Positions 13,876 through 23,587 are shown, numbered from the stretch's first letter. The stretch is DNA of 64,000 bases from Lentibacillus amyloliquefaciens (GCF_001307805.1 NZ_CP013862.1:2666001-2730000), one strand, 5' to 3'. A program made the numbers and translations. Notes: generated by a model not told the origin, from the sequence alone.

Positions 13876-14301
13876 ATGAAAGCTTTGTATACAACTACAT
13901 CTTCAGTAAAAGGCGGACGTAATGGTCGCGTCGTTTCAGATGATAACAATATTAATATGCCATTAACCATGCCGAAAACTCTAGGTGGTTCTGGAGGAGA
14001 AGGTACGAATCCAGAGCAATTATTCTCAGCGGGTTATGCAGCTTGTTTCGATAGTGCACTGAATATGGCAGCTAGACAAAAACGAATTAAAATAGGTGAA
14101 ACACAGGTTAAGGCTAGTGTTTCCATTGGTAAAGATACAAATGGTGGATTTGCTCTTGCTGTTCAATTGGATGTTCACGTTCCCGAGGTTGATCAAAATA
14201 CAGCAGATGAACTTGTAGAATTAGCACACCAGATTTGCCCCTATTCAAAAGCAACACGGGGAAATATTGAGGTCAAATTAAGTGTAAACGAATTGGAGTA
14301 G
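13876..14301 (+). CDS. ohr: Ohr organic hydroperoxide reductase
   Basis: Starts at the ATG at 13876, behind GAGGTGA, giving 141 residues. Ohr/OsmC fold with the two catalytic cysteines C57 (SAGYAACFDSALN) and C121 (AHQICPYSKATRGN) and the arginine in NGRVVSDD (R18). It reduces fatty-acid and other organic hydroperoxides using lipoyl-bearing thiols. It is the first gene of an apparent operon followed by two MDR-family reductases and an aldehyde dehydrogenase. Such a set could clear lipid peroxides and the aldehydes and enals they yield. Confidence 0.93.
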   Translation: MKALYTTTSSVKGGRNGRVVSDDNNINMPLTMPKTLGGSGGEGTNPEQLFSAGYAACFDSALNMAARQKRIKIGETQVKASVSIGKDTNGGFALAVQLDVHVPEVDQNTADELVELAHQICPYSKATRGNIEVKLSVNELE

Positions 14302-14308
14302 TGATAAC

Positions 14309-15343
14309 ATGACACAAAATTTACAAAATCAACAAATCTTATTGTCAAAACGTCCAGAGGGGATGCCGACTGAAGAAAACTTTGAATTTAAGAACACTGC
14401 TGTTTTAGCGCCAGAAAATGGACAAGTCCTTGTTCGAACCATATATCTATCAGTTGATCCATATATGAGGGGGAGAATGAGTGATGCAAAATCTTATGCA
14501 GAACCATACAAATTAAATGAGATGATATCTGGCGGAATAATTGGGGAAGTCGTTCAATCTAGATCTGATCAACTGAGTGTAGGCGATAAGGTGATTGGCA
14601 TGCTTGGATGGCAACACTACAATGTTATCGAAGCATCCGGAGTACGTAAAGTCGATGACACAATAGCGCCACTATCTTCTTATTTAAGTGTTCTTGGTAT
14701 GACTGGATTGACTGCATATTTCGGTTTGCTGGATATCGGAAATCCACAAGAGGGTGAAACAGTTGTTGTTTCTGGAGCGGCTGGAGCTGTTGGAATGATA
14801 GTTGGCCAAATTGCAAAGATTAAGGGGGCGCGTGTTGTGGGAATTGCCGGTTCTGATAATAAAACCGCTTTTCTGGAGAAGGAGCTTGGATTTGACAAGG
14901 CCGTCAACTACAAAACCGCGGGTAATATCAATGATTCTCTCAAACAGGCATGCCCAAACGGAGTGGATGTTTATTTTGACAATGTAGGTGGAGAGATTTC
15001 GGATGCGGTAATGAGTTTGCTGAATGACTTTGCACGCATTCCCTTGTGCGGTGCTATTTCATCCTATAACCGCACAGATGGTGATATCGGTCCAAGGATC
15101 CAGCCGAATCTGATCAAGAGCCGGTCCTTAATCAAAGGATTTATTATCGGTGATTATTCTGACCGTTTCGATGAGGGTATTCAAACACTTGCGAAATGGG
15201 TATCTGAAGGTAGTTTAAAATACGAGGAAAACATTGTGGAAGGATTTGAAAACGTTCCGCAGGCATTTCTTGGCTTATTCAAAGGTGAAAACCTTGGCAA
15301 ACAACTTGTTAAAGTCAACGACGAAATAACTAACCAGGAATAG
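14309..15343 (+). CDS. MDR-family NADP-dependent 2-alkenal/prostaglandin-reductase-like enzyme
   Basis: The 344-residue zinc-free medium-chain reductase is of the leukotriene B4 dehydrogenase/CurA type. Landmarks are SVDPYMRGRMSD near residues 50-61, AGAAGAVGMIVGQIAKIKGARV (nucleotide-binding Rossmann glycines) near 155-176, and the C-terminal FLGLFKGENLGKQLVKV. The family reduces the C=C bond of alpha,beta-unsaturated aldehydes and ketones with NADPH. It begins 7 bp after ohr, in the same direction. The substrate is inferred only from family and neighbours. Confidence 0.85.
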   Translation: MTQNLQNQQILLSKRPEGMPTEENFEFKNTAVLAPENGQVLVRTIYLSVDPYMRGRMSDAKSYAEPYKLNEMISGGIIGEVVQSRSDQLSVGDKVIGMLGWQHYNVIEASGVRKVDDTIAPLSSYLSVLGMTGLTAYFGLLDIGNPQEGETVVVSGAAGAVGMIVGQIAKIKGARVVGIAGSDNKTAFLEKELGFDKAVNYKTAGNINDSLKQACPNGVDVYFDNVGGEISDAVMSLLNDFARIPLCGAISSYNRTDGDIGPRIQPNLIKSRSLIKGFIIGDYSDRFDEGIQTLAKWVSEGSLKYEENIVEGFENVPQAFLGLFKGENLGKQLVKVNDEITNQE

Positions 15344-15372
15344 AGAATTTGCATTATGAAGGAGGCGCCAAA

Positions 15373-16302
15373 TTGAAAGCAGTTATTATCGAAAATTACG
15401 GCGGCATCGATGAGTTAAAATATATGGAAGTAGACGAACCAAATTTGAAAGACAATGACGTTTTGATCGAGGTTGCAGCAACCTCCGTTAATCCCGTTGA
15501 TTGGAAATTACGTGAAGGGTATCTAAAAGGGATGCTGCAATATGACTTTCCATTTATTCTCGGTTTGGATGCCGCAGGAACAATAAAAGAAGTAGGAAAG
15601 AATGTGACGAAATTTAGGACTGGAGACCAGGTATTTACCAGGCCAGATATAACCCGCAATGGAACCTATGCGGAATATGTTGCTGTTGATGAACAGCTCG
15701 TTGCAAAAAAGCCAGAAAACCTTTCATTCGAGGAAGCTGCATCGATTCCACTTGTTGGATTAACATCGTGGCAATGTCTAGTTGACTTTGCTGGCATCAA
15801 ACAAGGTGACAAAGTGTTAATTCACGCTGGGTCAGGAGGGGTTGGAAGTTTTGCCATTCAACTAGCAAAATCGTTCGGTGCCTGGGTGGCGACGACATGC
15901 AGTACGAAAAACGTTGAATTTGTTAAATCATTGGGGGCCGACAGAGTTATCGATTACTGCAACGAAGATTTCACACACGTTCTTGCTGATATGGACATTG
16001 TATTTGATACGCTTGGCGGCGACATCCAAAAACAGAGTTTCGATGTTTTGAAAGAAAATGGCTATCTTGTTTCAATTGCCGACCAACCAGATCAAGAACT
16101 TGCAAAAGAGAAAAGTGTTAAAGCAGGCTATGTCTTCTTAGACCCAGATGGAGAGCAACTGGAAAAAATAAGAGAACTGATTGAAAAAGGTGAAATCCAC
16201 CCGAATGTTGGGACCGTCATGAAACTTATAAATATTCAGGAAGCCCATCGGTTAAGTGAGACGCATCATGCGAAAGGAAAAATTGTTCTTAGCGTGAAAT
16301 AA
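15373..16302 (+). CDS. MDR-family quinone oxidoreductase-like enzyme
   Basis: The TTG at 15373 (MKAVIIENYGGIDELKYMEV) has a GGAGG site 8 bp upstream; longer versions lack one. This gives 309 residues. The GroES-like N-domain contains SVNPVDWKLREG. The nucleotide fold contains HAGSGGVGSFAIQLAKSFGA, the QOR signature. Zinc ligands are absent. The family reduces quinones or enones with NADPH. The gene follows the previous reductase by about 30 bp and probably shares its transcript. Confidence 0.85.
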   Translation: MKAVIIENYGGIDELKYMEVDEPNLKDNDVLIEVAATSVNPVDWKLREGYLKGMLQYDFPFILGLDAAGTIKEVGKNVTKFRTGDQVFTRPDITRNGTYAEYVAVDEQLVAKKPENLSFEEAASIPLVGLTSWQCLVDFAGIKQGDKVLIHAGSGGVGSFAIQLAKSFGAWVATTCSTKNVEFVKSLGADRVIDYCNEDFTHVLADMDIVFDTLGGDIQKQSFDVLKENGYLVSIADQPDQELAKEKSVKAGYVFLDPDGEQLEKIRELIEKGEIHPNVGTVMKLINIQEAHRLSETHHAKGKIVLSVK

Positions 16303-16358
16303 CACGTGAAAAGAGGTGAGCCGTAATGGCGATCCACTATATAAAGGAGAGGGACACC

Positions 16359-17819
16359 ATGGATAGGGACTTCAGTAACTTATATATATCCGGTGAATGG
16401 AGAAAAGGTAGAAGCAATCGAACATTAGAAGATATCAACCCATATAACGAAGAGTTGATTTTGGAAATTCAGGCAGGGAACAGTGATGATTTAAATGATG
16501 CCTACGAATCTTCTCAAAGTGCACAAAAGGATTGGGCTGCTACGTTACCTCAATTTAAGCAACAAATATTTGAGAAAGCAGCCAATCTGATGACAGAAAA
16601 TCAGGAAGAAATAATTAGATGGTTAGTAAATGAGTCTGGCAGTACAAGGATAAAAGCAATGGTTGAATTCCAAGCAGCTTACAATGATATAAGAGAAGCA
16701 TCAACTTTCCCTTTGAGAATGAACGGAGTGATTACACCTTCGAAAACGGAAGGAAAAGAAAATCGGGTATATCGTGAGCCACTTGGTGTAGTAGGTGTCA
16801 TCAGCCCATGGAATTTTCCGTTGCATCTGACAATGCGGTCAGTCGCCGCAGCACTTGCAACTGGTAATGGCGTTGTTGTTAAGCCGGCGACAGACACCCC
16901 TGTTACCGGGGGGCTGTTAATTGCCAGTCTCTTTGAGGAGGCGGGTTTGCCAGGAGGATTGCTGAACGTTGTTGCTGGCCGTGGTTCTGAAATTGGCGAT
17001 GATATGGTCACACATCCGATTCCTCGTTTCATTTCATTTACCGGTTCAACAGAAGTCGGCAGACATATCGGTGAACTGGCAGGCAAATCATTAAAGAAAA
17101 CAGCATTGGAACTTGGCGGGAACAATGTTTTCATCATGTTGGAGGACGCAAATATTGAGGATGCAGTGGAATCGGCCGTCTTTGGTAAGTTTCTTCACCA
17201 GGGACAGGTTTGTATTGCCGCAAACCGCATCTTGGTTCCGGCGTCAAGGTATAATGAGTTTGTCGAGGCATTCAGAAATAAAGTTGATAAATTGCAAGTA
17301 GGAGACCCGGAAGATCCCAAAACAAATGTTGGACCAGTGATTAACGAAGGTCAGTTGAAAGGTATTCTTAAAGATATTAATCTGAGTGTGGAACTTGGTG
17401 CGAAAAAAGTTATGGGAGGTACAACTGAAGGCAATATCCTTGAGCCGACGATCCTCACCGAAGTGACAAACGATATGCCGATTGCCAGCAATGAAATTTT
17501 CGGCCCAGTCGCCCCTATTATCGCGTTTAAGGATGTAGATGAGGCAATTAAAATTGCTAACGATTCACCCTATGGATTAAGTGGAGCGGTTCATTCTGCC
17601 TCTTTAGAAAACGGTGTAAATGTCGCCAGAAGAATTCATACTGGTATGGTTCATGTAAATGACCAATCGATCAATGATGAGGCACACGTGCCGTTTGGCG
17701 GTGAAAAGGATTCAGGGATTGGTCGTTTTAACGGAGACTGGGCGCTTGAGGAATTTACGACTACTAGGTGGATTTCTGTTCAACATAAAAAACGTAATTA
17801 TGGTCCCTTTTTTAGTTAA
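16359..17819 (+). CDS. aldehyde dehydrogenase (NAD(P)-dependent)
   Basis: Start at the ATG at 16359, behind AAAGGAGA, giving 486 residues, the normal ALDH length. The catalytic cysteine lies in FLHQGQVCIAANRI, the general-base glutamate in ALELGGNNVFI, and the nucleotide-binding SFTGSTEVGRHIGE before it. Closest in look to vanillin/benzaldehyde- or long-chain-type ALDHs. It oxidises aldehydes to acids, here plausibly lipid-peroxidation aldehydes given the ohr operon upstream. No terminator is obvious directly after it. Confidence 0.9.
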   Translation: MDRDFSNLYISGEWRKGRSNRTLEDINPYNEELILEIQAGNSDDLNDAYESSQSAQKDWAATLPQFKQQIFEKAANLMTENQEEIIRWLVNESGSTRIKAMVEFQAAYNDIREASTFPLRMNGVITPSKTEGKENRVYREPLGVVGVISPWNFPLHLTMRSVAAALATGNGVVVKPATDTPVTGGLLIASLFEEAGLPGGLLNVVAGRGSEIGDDMVTHPIPRFISFTGSTEVGRHIGELAGKSLKKTALELGGNNVFIMLEDANIEDAVESAVFGKFLHQGQVCIAANRILVPASRYNEFVEAFRNKVDKLQVGDPEDPKTNVGPVINEGQLKGILKDINLSVELGAKKVMGGTTEGNILEPTILTEVTNDMPIASNEIFGPVAPIIAFKDVDEAIKIANDSPYGLSGAVHSASLENGVNVARRIHTGMVHVNDQSINDEAHVPFGGEKDSGIGRFNGDWALEEFTTTRWISVQHKKRNYGPFFS

Positions 17820-17884
17820 GTACTGTGATAGACGTTTTACAGACAAGTCCTTTTTATCCAGAGAAATTTAATTAGCGAAGGTGT

Positions 17885-17960
17885 AATAGGGAGCCCGATT
17901 CATTTTGATTGAATTGAGCTCACCTTTCCTTATTCCATTAAATGGCCCGTTAATTGAAGA
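17885..17960. repeat. GCGCCC-type palindrome copy 17, outlying and diverged
   Basis: AGGGAGCCCGATTCATTTTG and later CCTTATTCCATTAAATGGCCC with GTTAATTGAAG echo the arms of copies 11 and 14. It is the only copy seen outside 1-13.1 kb. The rest of the 17820-18135 gap holds no gene I can recognise. Confidence 0.45.
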
Positions 17961-18135
17961 TCAACATCCCGAACAGCAAAGGATTTTTTTGTTCAGCAAA
18001 CATCTTTTAGCGAAGAAACAATTCGTTTCATAGAACCGTTATCCGTCAAACGAAGTGGTGTGTTTTGTCACAGTTTATAACTGTAACAACTAAATACAAT
18101 ACCTAAATAATTTGGACAGTTGATTAAATTGCATA

Positions 18136-18777
18136 TCAATCATCAGTAATATGATGCTTCACTGCATAGATGGCCAATTGCGTCCTGTCTCGCAATCCCG
18201 TCTTCTGTAAAATCTGCGTCAAATAATTTTTTACCGTACCGATGGATAAATAGAGTTCCTCGGCAATTTCCTTGTTAGTCCAGCCTTCTCCAATAAGCTT
18301 TGTAATAACGAGTTCCCGTTCTGTAAGGGGGACATCTGCAGTTTGTTCGCTTTTTGAACGCTTGAGAAGACGCGGCATCACTTTAGCAGCGACCTCTTCA
18401 TGAATGGTCATTCCACCGCTCATACAGCTGTAGACGGCTTCGATTAACTTATCGGATTCCGAGGTTTTCAGCAAAAATCCATTCGCCCCTTCTTTCAAAC
18501 CCTCAAGTGCATACTCATCATCATTGAATGTCGTTAATATCAAAATCTTTATATCCGGCCATCGCTGTTTTATTTGCCTTGTCGCCTCAATGCCATTCAT
18601 GACCGGCATTCTCACATCCATCATGATAAAATCGATGAGATGTTTTTCCAGTATTGCTATAGCTTCTTCGCCATTTTCCGCTTCCTGGACCACATTGATG
18701 TTTTCATCCTGCTCTAAAATAACTTTAAGACCCTGTCTGACAATTGCTTGATCCTCGACAAGGAGCACACGCCACAT
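18136..18777 (-). CDS. NarL/LuxR-type response regulator
   Basis: Starts at the ATG at 18777 (MWRVLLVEDQAIVRQGLKVI), behind GAGGTGA, giving 213 residues. The receiver domain has the acidic pair near D9, the phospho-acceptor aspartate in IDFIMMDVRMPVMNG (about D54) and K in LLKTSES. The C-terminal LuxR helix-turn-helix reads LTERELVITKLIGEGWTNKE then IAEELYLSIGTVKNYLTQIL. It is transcribed 12 bp behind its kinase. The target genes are unknown. Confidence 0.92.
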   Translation of the reverse strand: MWRVLLVEDQAIVRQGLKVILEQDENINVVQEAENGEEAIAILEKHLIDFIMMDVRMPVMNGIEATRQIKQRWPDIKILILTTFNDDEYALEGLKEGANGFLLKTSESDKLIEAVYSCMSGGMTIHEEVAAKVMPRLLKRSKSEQTADVPLTERELVITKLIGEGWTNKEIAEELYLSIGTVKNYLTQILQKTGLRDRTQLAIYAVKHHITDD

Positions 18778-18789
18778 AAAGCTCACCTC

Positions 18790-19869
18790 TTATGACCCTG
18801 GTATTGTTCCTTTAACTACAAACTTTTCATCTGTCTGGTACACATCAAGAAATCCGTCTATTTCCTCTACTCGCTTTTCCATATTCGACAGACCGAATCC
18901 ATATTCAAATGGCTTCACATGCTGGATTGTATTAGCAATTTCAAATGAAACCTCTTCCACCGCCGATTTCCCTAACGTGACATGAACTTCCCTTGACTGG
19001 GCATGCCGCATAGCATTAGTCAACGCCTCCTGAATGACGCGGTATAAAATAACACTCTTCTCATTTGATAGCGGAACCGACAAAACACCCTGCCTGATGG
19101 TAAACTGAACGAGCAAATGGCTTTCCGCCTCCAATTTGCGTATCAAGTGAATTACTGTTGCAATCCCTTCATTTTCGTCTGTTTTAAGTGCCTTTACTGC
19201 CTGTCTTGTTTCCTCCAAGCTTTCACTGGCCATTTGTTTTAATATATTATATTCTGATTGTTTTGTTTCAATGGCAAGCGTTTCCAATTTCATAATCAGT
19301 GCGGTCAATTGATGCCCAACAGAATCGTGAAGATCACGGGCAATTTTTGTCCGTTCTTCCAATCTAGCATTCTGCTCTGCAGCCAGATTCATTCGTTTTA
19401 GTTTTCTGTATTCTCCCAGAAGCTGGTCATAAATATCCCTTTGCTCACGTCGTTCATCATTCATACGACTTAATTTCAGCACCAAAAATGTAAAAAGCAA
19501 GCTGATGGCAATGATTTCAAGCAGCCATCCCTTAGTAAACATACCGAACAAAACTGATAACCCAATATTCATCGTCAAATAATACGGGAATATTTTTTCA
19601 GGCAAAGTCATGGCAGCATCAGTTGTGATAAACAATAAAAGAAGCAGCGAAAGCGAATAATCATCAGTCCACAAATAACCATGCCCGCATATAACGGCAG
19701 AAAGCATGATGTAAAGCAGCAAAAGAGCCCTTCTAAGAGAAAGGAAAAAATACATTGCAAGCGATACTGCAAAAAATATAATACTTAACGGTATATTGAT
19801 ACTGTCCAACACGATTATTAATACCCAAAATATAGCAAACACACTAAACCGCAAGCTAAATATTTTCAC
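18790..19869 (-). CDS. HisKA_3-type sensor histidine kinase
   Basis: The 359-residue protein starts at a GTG. About five hydrophobic segments cover residues 1-130 with almost no external loop, then a coiled linker (REQRDIYDQLLGEYRKLKRM). The phospho-acceptor histidine lies in IARDLHDSVGHQLTALIMKL (H about 182). The ATPase box includes EALTNAMRHAQ and YGFGLSNMEKRVEEIDGFL. The intramembrane-sensing layout resembles LiaS/DesK/YvfT kinases, which often report envelope or membrane-fluidity changes. It forms a two-gene operon with the regulator downstream. Confidence 0.9.
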   Translation of the reverse strand: MKIFSLRFSVFAIFWVLIIVLDSINIPLSIIFFAVSLAMYFFLSLRRALLLLYIMLSAVICGHGYLWTDDYSLSLLLLLFITTDAAMTLPEKIFPYYLTMNIGLSVLFGMFTKGWLLEIIAISLLFTFLVLKLSRMNDERREQRDIYDQLLGEYRKLKRMNLAAEQNARLEERTKIARDLHDSVGHQLTALIMKLETLAIETKQSEYNILKQMASESLEETRQAVKALKTDENEGIATVIHLIRKLEAESHLLVQFTIRQGVLSVPLSNEKSVILYRVIQEALTNAMRHAQSREVHVTLGKSAVEEVSFEIANTIQHVKPFEYGFGLSNMEKRVEEIDGFLDVYQTDEKFVVKGTIPGS

Positions 19870-19966
19870 GCTTTACCTGCTTTCCTATAGCTGAAATTTG
19901 AGACATCCAGCACTATACTTGTCAAAATTATAACAAAAAAGCATTCTTTAAGATATTTATTCATAA

Positions 19967-20013
19967 AAAAGACTGCATCAATCGTCGCTTGCGACCTTGA
20001 TGCAGTCTTTCTT
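19967..20013. terminator. bidirectional terminator between SRP RNA and kinase
   Basis: AAAAAAGACTGCATCAA pairs with TTGATGCAGTCTTTCTTC. A/T tracts on both sides suit termination of the minus-strand SRP RNA just upstream. Confidence 0.75.
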
Positions 20014-20021
20014 CATTATGT

Positions 20022-20293
20022 AAGCCGTGCACCCATTGTTGATCGGACATCCATAAGCGTTACCCAAGTTCATGGCTCAGCTCAGGGTTCCCCGCGGCAC
20101 ACAAGAATAACCACTTACTGCTGCTTCCTTCCGGATCTGACAGAATTCATGGGTTCCTGTTGCGCAGGACCTGGGCGTCAACACCAATCCCTTGAGGCAG
20201 GCCTTACAGACATCCAACCTCGAATGGGGATTCAGCCTCGCTATAGCGGATTGCGAGTACAGGGCACCGCTACCTCCCCGCTTAGCACGGCAA
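20022..20293 (-). ncRNA. ffs: large signal recognition particle RNA (Bacillus type)
   Basis: About 272 nt, beginning GCCGTGCTAAGCGGGGAGGT and ending GGTGCACGGCTTA; these ends pair to close the Alu-like helix. The conserved domain IV sequence CCGGAAGGAAGCAGCAGTAA lies near 20125-20105. The length and the Alu domain mark the 6S-type SRP RNA of Bacillus (scr), not the 4.5S form. It binds Ffh and HBsu-like protein for co-translational targeting. It lies beside tadA, as in B. subtilis. Confidence 0.95.
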
Positions 20294-20298
20294 TAATT

Positions 20299-20327
20299 AT
20301 TATACTTACTATGACTGCAAAATGCAA
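20299..20327 (-). promoter_or_regulatory. SRP RNA promoter
   Basis: On the minus strand, -35 TTGCAT (20322-20327) and -10 TATAAT (20299-20304) are separated by 17 bp. The RNA start follows 6-8 bp downstream. Confidence 0.8.
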
Positions 20328-20444
20328 TAACAATCATACGAGTGGATACAATTTACAGTGTTTTTTGCCGCATGGCAATGCTGACAAATTCACCAAAACC
20401 GCTCAAAAATCTTAGTCGATTAGGATAGACACATTATCGAAGAA

Positions 20445-20903
<459 letters not shown>

Positions 20904-20971
20904 TTAAACACCTCTTAACGTTTGAAAGTCTTACAAAAGGAAAAACTGACTAAGAAGAAAGGAGTTACGCA

Positions 20972-21505
20972 ATGGATACTTCTATTGATAACAGTGCTAT
21001 CCTATTTGTTGATATTATAAACGATTTTGACTTTGACGGCAGTGAAAATCTACTCCAACATACAAATGACATTTTACCCGGTTTAAAAAAGCTTCGTCAA
21101 TTCGGTAAGGAAAATGATATACCTATCATCTACGTTAATGATCATTACGGTCTTTGGCAAGCGGATTTCCGAAAGATTATTGAACACTGCCAAAACAGCC
21201 GAAACAAACATATGATCCAGGCATTAAAACCGGATGATTCCGACTATTTCCTGATTAAACCACAACATTCGGCTTTTTTCCAGACGCCGCTTCACGCATT
21301 GTTAAATGATCTCGGCAAAACACATCTGATCATGGCAGGCATCGCTGGTGATATTTGTATTTTGTTTACAGCAAAAGATGCTTATATGTATAAATACTCC
21401 ATGCACATCCCGGAAAATTGTATGGCTTCCGAGGAAAAGGAAGGAACAGAATATGCTCTCTACCTAATGCGTTCGGTCATGGATGCTATTATTGAGCCAA
21501 TCTAA
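20972..21505 (+). CDS. isochorismatase-family cysteine hydrolase
   Basis: The 177-residue protein has the triad Asp in FVDIINDFDFDG (D14/D19 region), Lys in YFLIKPQHSAFFQTPL, and Cys in MAGIAGDICILFTAKDAYM. It divergently faces tadA with an AAGGAG ribosome site. Relatives hydrolyse isochorismate, nicotinamide or N-carbamoyl substrates. YwoC/YecD-like members are common in Bacillus, and the substrate here is unknown. Confidence 0.85.
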   Translation: MDTSIDNSAILFVDIINDFDFDGSENLLQHTNDILPGLKKLRQFGKENDIPIIYVNDHYGLWQADFRKIIEHCQNSRNKHMIQALKPDDSDYFLIKPQHSAFFQTPLHALLNDLGKTHLIMAGIAGDICILFTAKDAYMYKYSMHIPENCMASEEKEGTEYALYLMRSVMDAIIEPI

Positions 21506-21560
21506 GTAATATCCCCTTCTTTAAAATCATATTGTAGAGAAGAAAATGATTTTAAGAGGC

Positions 21561-21705
21561 TGTTCAAAAAGTCCGGTAACAATGACACATCGTGTTTCTA
21601 ATTGGCTTGTTTCTCCGCCGCTCATGTATATAAAGGCATACATTCTGCTGCTCGAAACTGCGCCGCCTCGAAATTCTCGGTCCTTGTTATCCTCCTTTTT
21701 GAACA
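21561..21705. mobile_element. MITE-like element, full copy A
   Basis: 145 bp bounded by imperfect terminal inverted repeats: TGTTCAAAAAGTCCGG.. and ..CCTCCTTTTTGAACA. The interior (CGTGTTTCTAATTGGCTTGT, GCATACATTCTGCTGCTCGA) matches the copy at 61476-61623. No coding capacity. It inserts just upstream of the LysM-GH18 start, leaving AAAGGAGG as that gene's ribosome site. Confidence 0.8.
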
Positions 21706-21728
21706 CGCATTTTAAAGGAGGGGTTTTT

Positions 21729-23018
21729 TTGCAGATTCATGTGGTAAACCAAGGCGACACACTCTATCAAATTGCTGATACATACGGGACAACACCGACA
21801 GCTCTGATCGATGCAAACGAACTGGATGCACCGAATAACCTTGTCGTCGGCCAGACACTTGTCATTCCAATCGTGGGGCAATTTTATTTTGTGCAGCAAG
21901 GAGACAGCTTATATTCGATTGGCCAACAGTTTGGCTTGACCGCCGAACAGCTTGCACAAATCAACAATATCCCGGTGGGAGGAATATTATCTGTTGGGAC
22001 ACAACTTTATATACCCGAACAGCCAAAACCGGACATCACCTCAAATGCCTATATCGAACCGACTGGAGGAGAAGTTTCACAGACGTTAATCAATTCTGCA
22101 GAAAAAACAACGCCATATCTTACTTATCTTGCACCGTTCAGTTATCAAGTCAGCCGTGACGGGACCCTGACAGCCCCGCTCCTGGATAATTTTGTGCAAA
22201 TTGCTGAAAACCAGAACACATCACTGATGCTCGTTGTCACCAACCTGGAACAAGGTGAATTCAGCCAGGAACTCGGCCACATTATTTTGACTGTCCAGGC
22301 CGTACAAAATACATTACTGGACAATATCATCAATGTGGCAAATGAGGTTGGGTTCACGGATGTTCACTTTGATTTTGAATTTCTGCCGCCGGAAGACCGT
22401 GAAGCCTATAATAACTTTTTGCGAAAAGCAAAGCAGCGCTTAACAGATGAAGATTTATTAATGTCTACTGCCCTTGCCCCCAAAACGAGTGCCGAACAAA
22501 CAGGGGCATGGTACGAGGCACATGATTATGCAGCACACGGCGAGATTGCCGATTTTGTTGTACTGATGACGTACGAATGGGGCTACAGTTACGGACCGCC
22601 ACTAGCTGTATCACCGATTGATGAAGTACGGGAAGTGGTTAACTTCGCATTGAGTGTCATGCCAGCCAATAAAATCTTGCTCGGACAAAACCTTTACGGC
22701 TATGATTGGACACTGCCTTTTGTAGAAGGAGGCGATCCTGCTGAAGCCATCAGCCCCCAGGAAGCTATCACACGCGCACGCAATCAAAATGTGGCTATCG
22801 AATTTGACGAGGAAGCACAGGCGCCCTTTTTTACGTATACCGATGCTCAGGGAAACAATCATGAAGTATGGTTTGAGGATGCACGGTCGATTCAGGCAAA
22901 ATTCGATATGATCAACGAATTGAGTCTCCTGGGAATCAGCTACTGGAAATTAGGTCTTGCTTTCCCGCAAAACTGGCTGCTCCTGCAAGATAACTTTACA
23001 ATCAGGAAATTGAATTAA
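21729..23018 (+). CDS. LysM-repeat glycoside hydrolase family 18 protein (spore-coat type)
   Basis: Translation begins at the TTG at 21729, 8 bp after AAAGGAGG, giving 429 residues with no signal peptide. Two LysM domains (about residues 2-45 and 50-93) bind peptidoglycan or chitin-like glycan. A GH18 barrel follows from about 105. The family motif DVHFDFEFL carries the catalytic glutamate in the DxxDxE-like position (F-D-F-E), and later VLMTYEWGYSYGPP is typical. Relatives are the spore proteins YaaH/SleL and YdhD, N-acetylglucosaminidases acting on spore cortex during germination. Lack of a signal peptide fits a coat protein made in the mother cell. Confidence 0.9.
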   Translation: MQIHVVNQGDTLYQIADTYGTTPTALIDANELDAPNNLVVGQTLVIPIVGQFYFVQQGDSLYSIGQQFGLTAEQLAQINNIPVGGILSVGTQLYIPEQPKPDITSNAYIEPTGGEVSQTLINSAEKTTPYLTYLAPFSYQVSRDGTLTAPLLDNFVQIAENQNTSLMLVVTNLEQGEFSQELGHIILTVQAVQNTLLDNIINVANEVGFTDVHFDFEFLPPEDREAYNNFLRKAKQRLTDEDLLMSTALAPKTSAEQTGAWYEAHDYAAHGEIADFVVLMTYEWGYSYGPPLAVSPIDEVREVVNFALSVMPANKILLGQNLYGYDWTLPFVEGGDPAEAISPQEAITRARNQNVAIEFDEEAQAPFFTYTDAQGNNHEVWFEDARSIQAKFDMINELSLLGISYWKLGLAFPQNWLLLQDNFTIRKLN

Positions 23019-23068
23019 AAAAATCCCCCTAACCGCTAACAAGAGCGATCAGGGGGATTGATTTTTTA
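23018..23068. terminator. convergent terminator
   Basis: AATCCCCCT pairs with AGGGGGATT, followed by GATTTTTT on the plus strand and preceded by an A run, so it serves both the GH18 gene and the converging PfpI-family gene. Confidence 0.8.
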
Positions 23069-23587
23069 TCAAGCACTTAACACGTTCAATGCCTCTCTAT
23101 TAAATGCCGGGATGTCATTCGGATCGCGGCTTGTCACCAGCTGATTGCCGCATACGACGACTTCCTGATCCAATACTTCTGCACCTGCATTTTCCATGTC
23201 CACACGGATGGATTTGAAACCAGTTGCTCTGCGTCCATCCAATGATCTTGCATTAATCAAGAGTTGTGCACCATGGCAGATGGAGAATACCGGCTTTTTG
23301 TCGTCCATAAACTGTTTAGCGAATGTCACGAATCGTTCATCTGCACGGAGCATGTCCGGTGAAAATCCGCCGGGAATGAACAATGCATCGAATTCTTCAG
23401 GTTTTACGTCATCGATTCCCGCATCAACGGTAACAGTTGTTTCGTTATTTTTGCCTGTAACTTCATTGCCTTTCTCATCACCGATTGTAATCACTTCATG
23501 TCCGGCATCTTTAAATGCTTTAGCCGGTTCTGTATATTCAACATCCTCAAACATATCTGTTATAACGGTTGCTATTTTTTTAGCCAT
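23069..23587 (-). CDS. DJ-1/PfpI family protein (general stress protein 18 / YfkM-like)
   Basis: The 172-residue protein has nucleophile C104-H105 in FSICHGAQLL and the acidic partner in MFEDVEYTEP (E14/E17). It includes the PGG of FIPGGFSP. Close in length and motif to PfpI/YfkM proteins, reported as stress-induced proteases or deglycases. A second, longer DJ-1-family protein is at 10971, with a different MerR-controlled setting. It has its own AAAGGAG-type site. Confidence 0.88.
   Translation of the reverse strand: MAKKIATVITDMFEDVEYTEPAKAFKDAGHEVITIGDEKGNEVTGKNNETTVTVDAGIDDVKPEEFDALFIPGGFSPDMLRADERFVTFAKQFMDDKKPVFSICHGAQLLINARSLDGRRATGFKSIRVDMENAGAEVLDQEVVVCGNQLVTSRDPNDIPAFNREALNVLSA

Noticed and set aside
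20149..20415. Protein-coding frames across the SRP RNA
   Set aside because: The region is the large SRP RNA with conserved domain IV and Alu ends. The frames are incidental.
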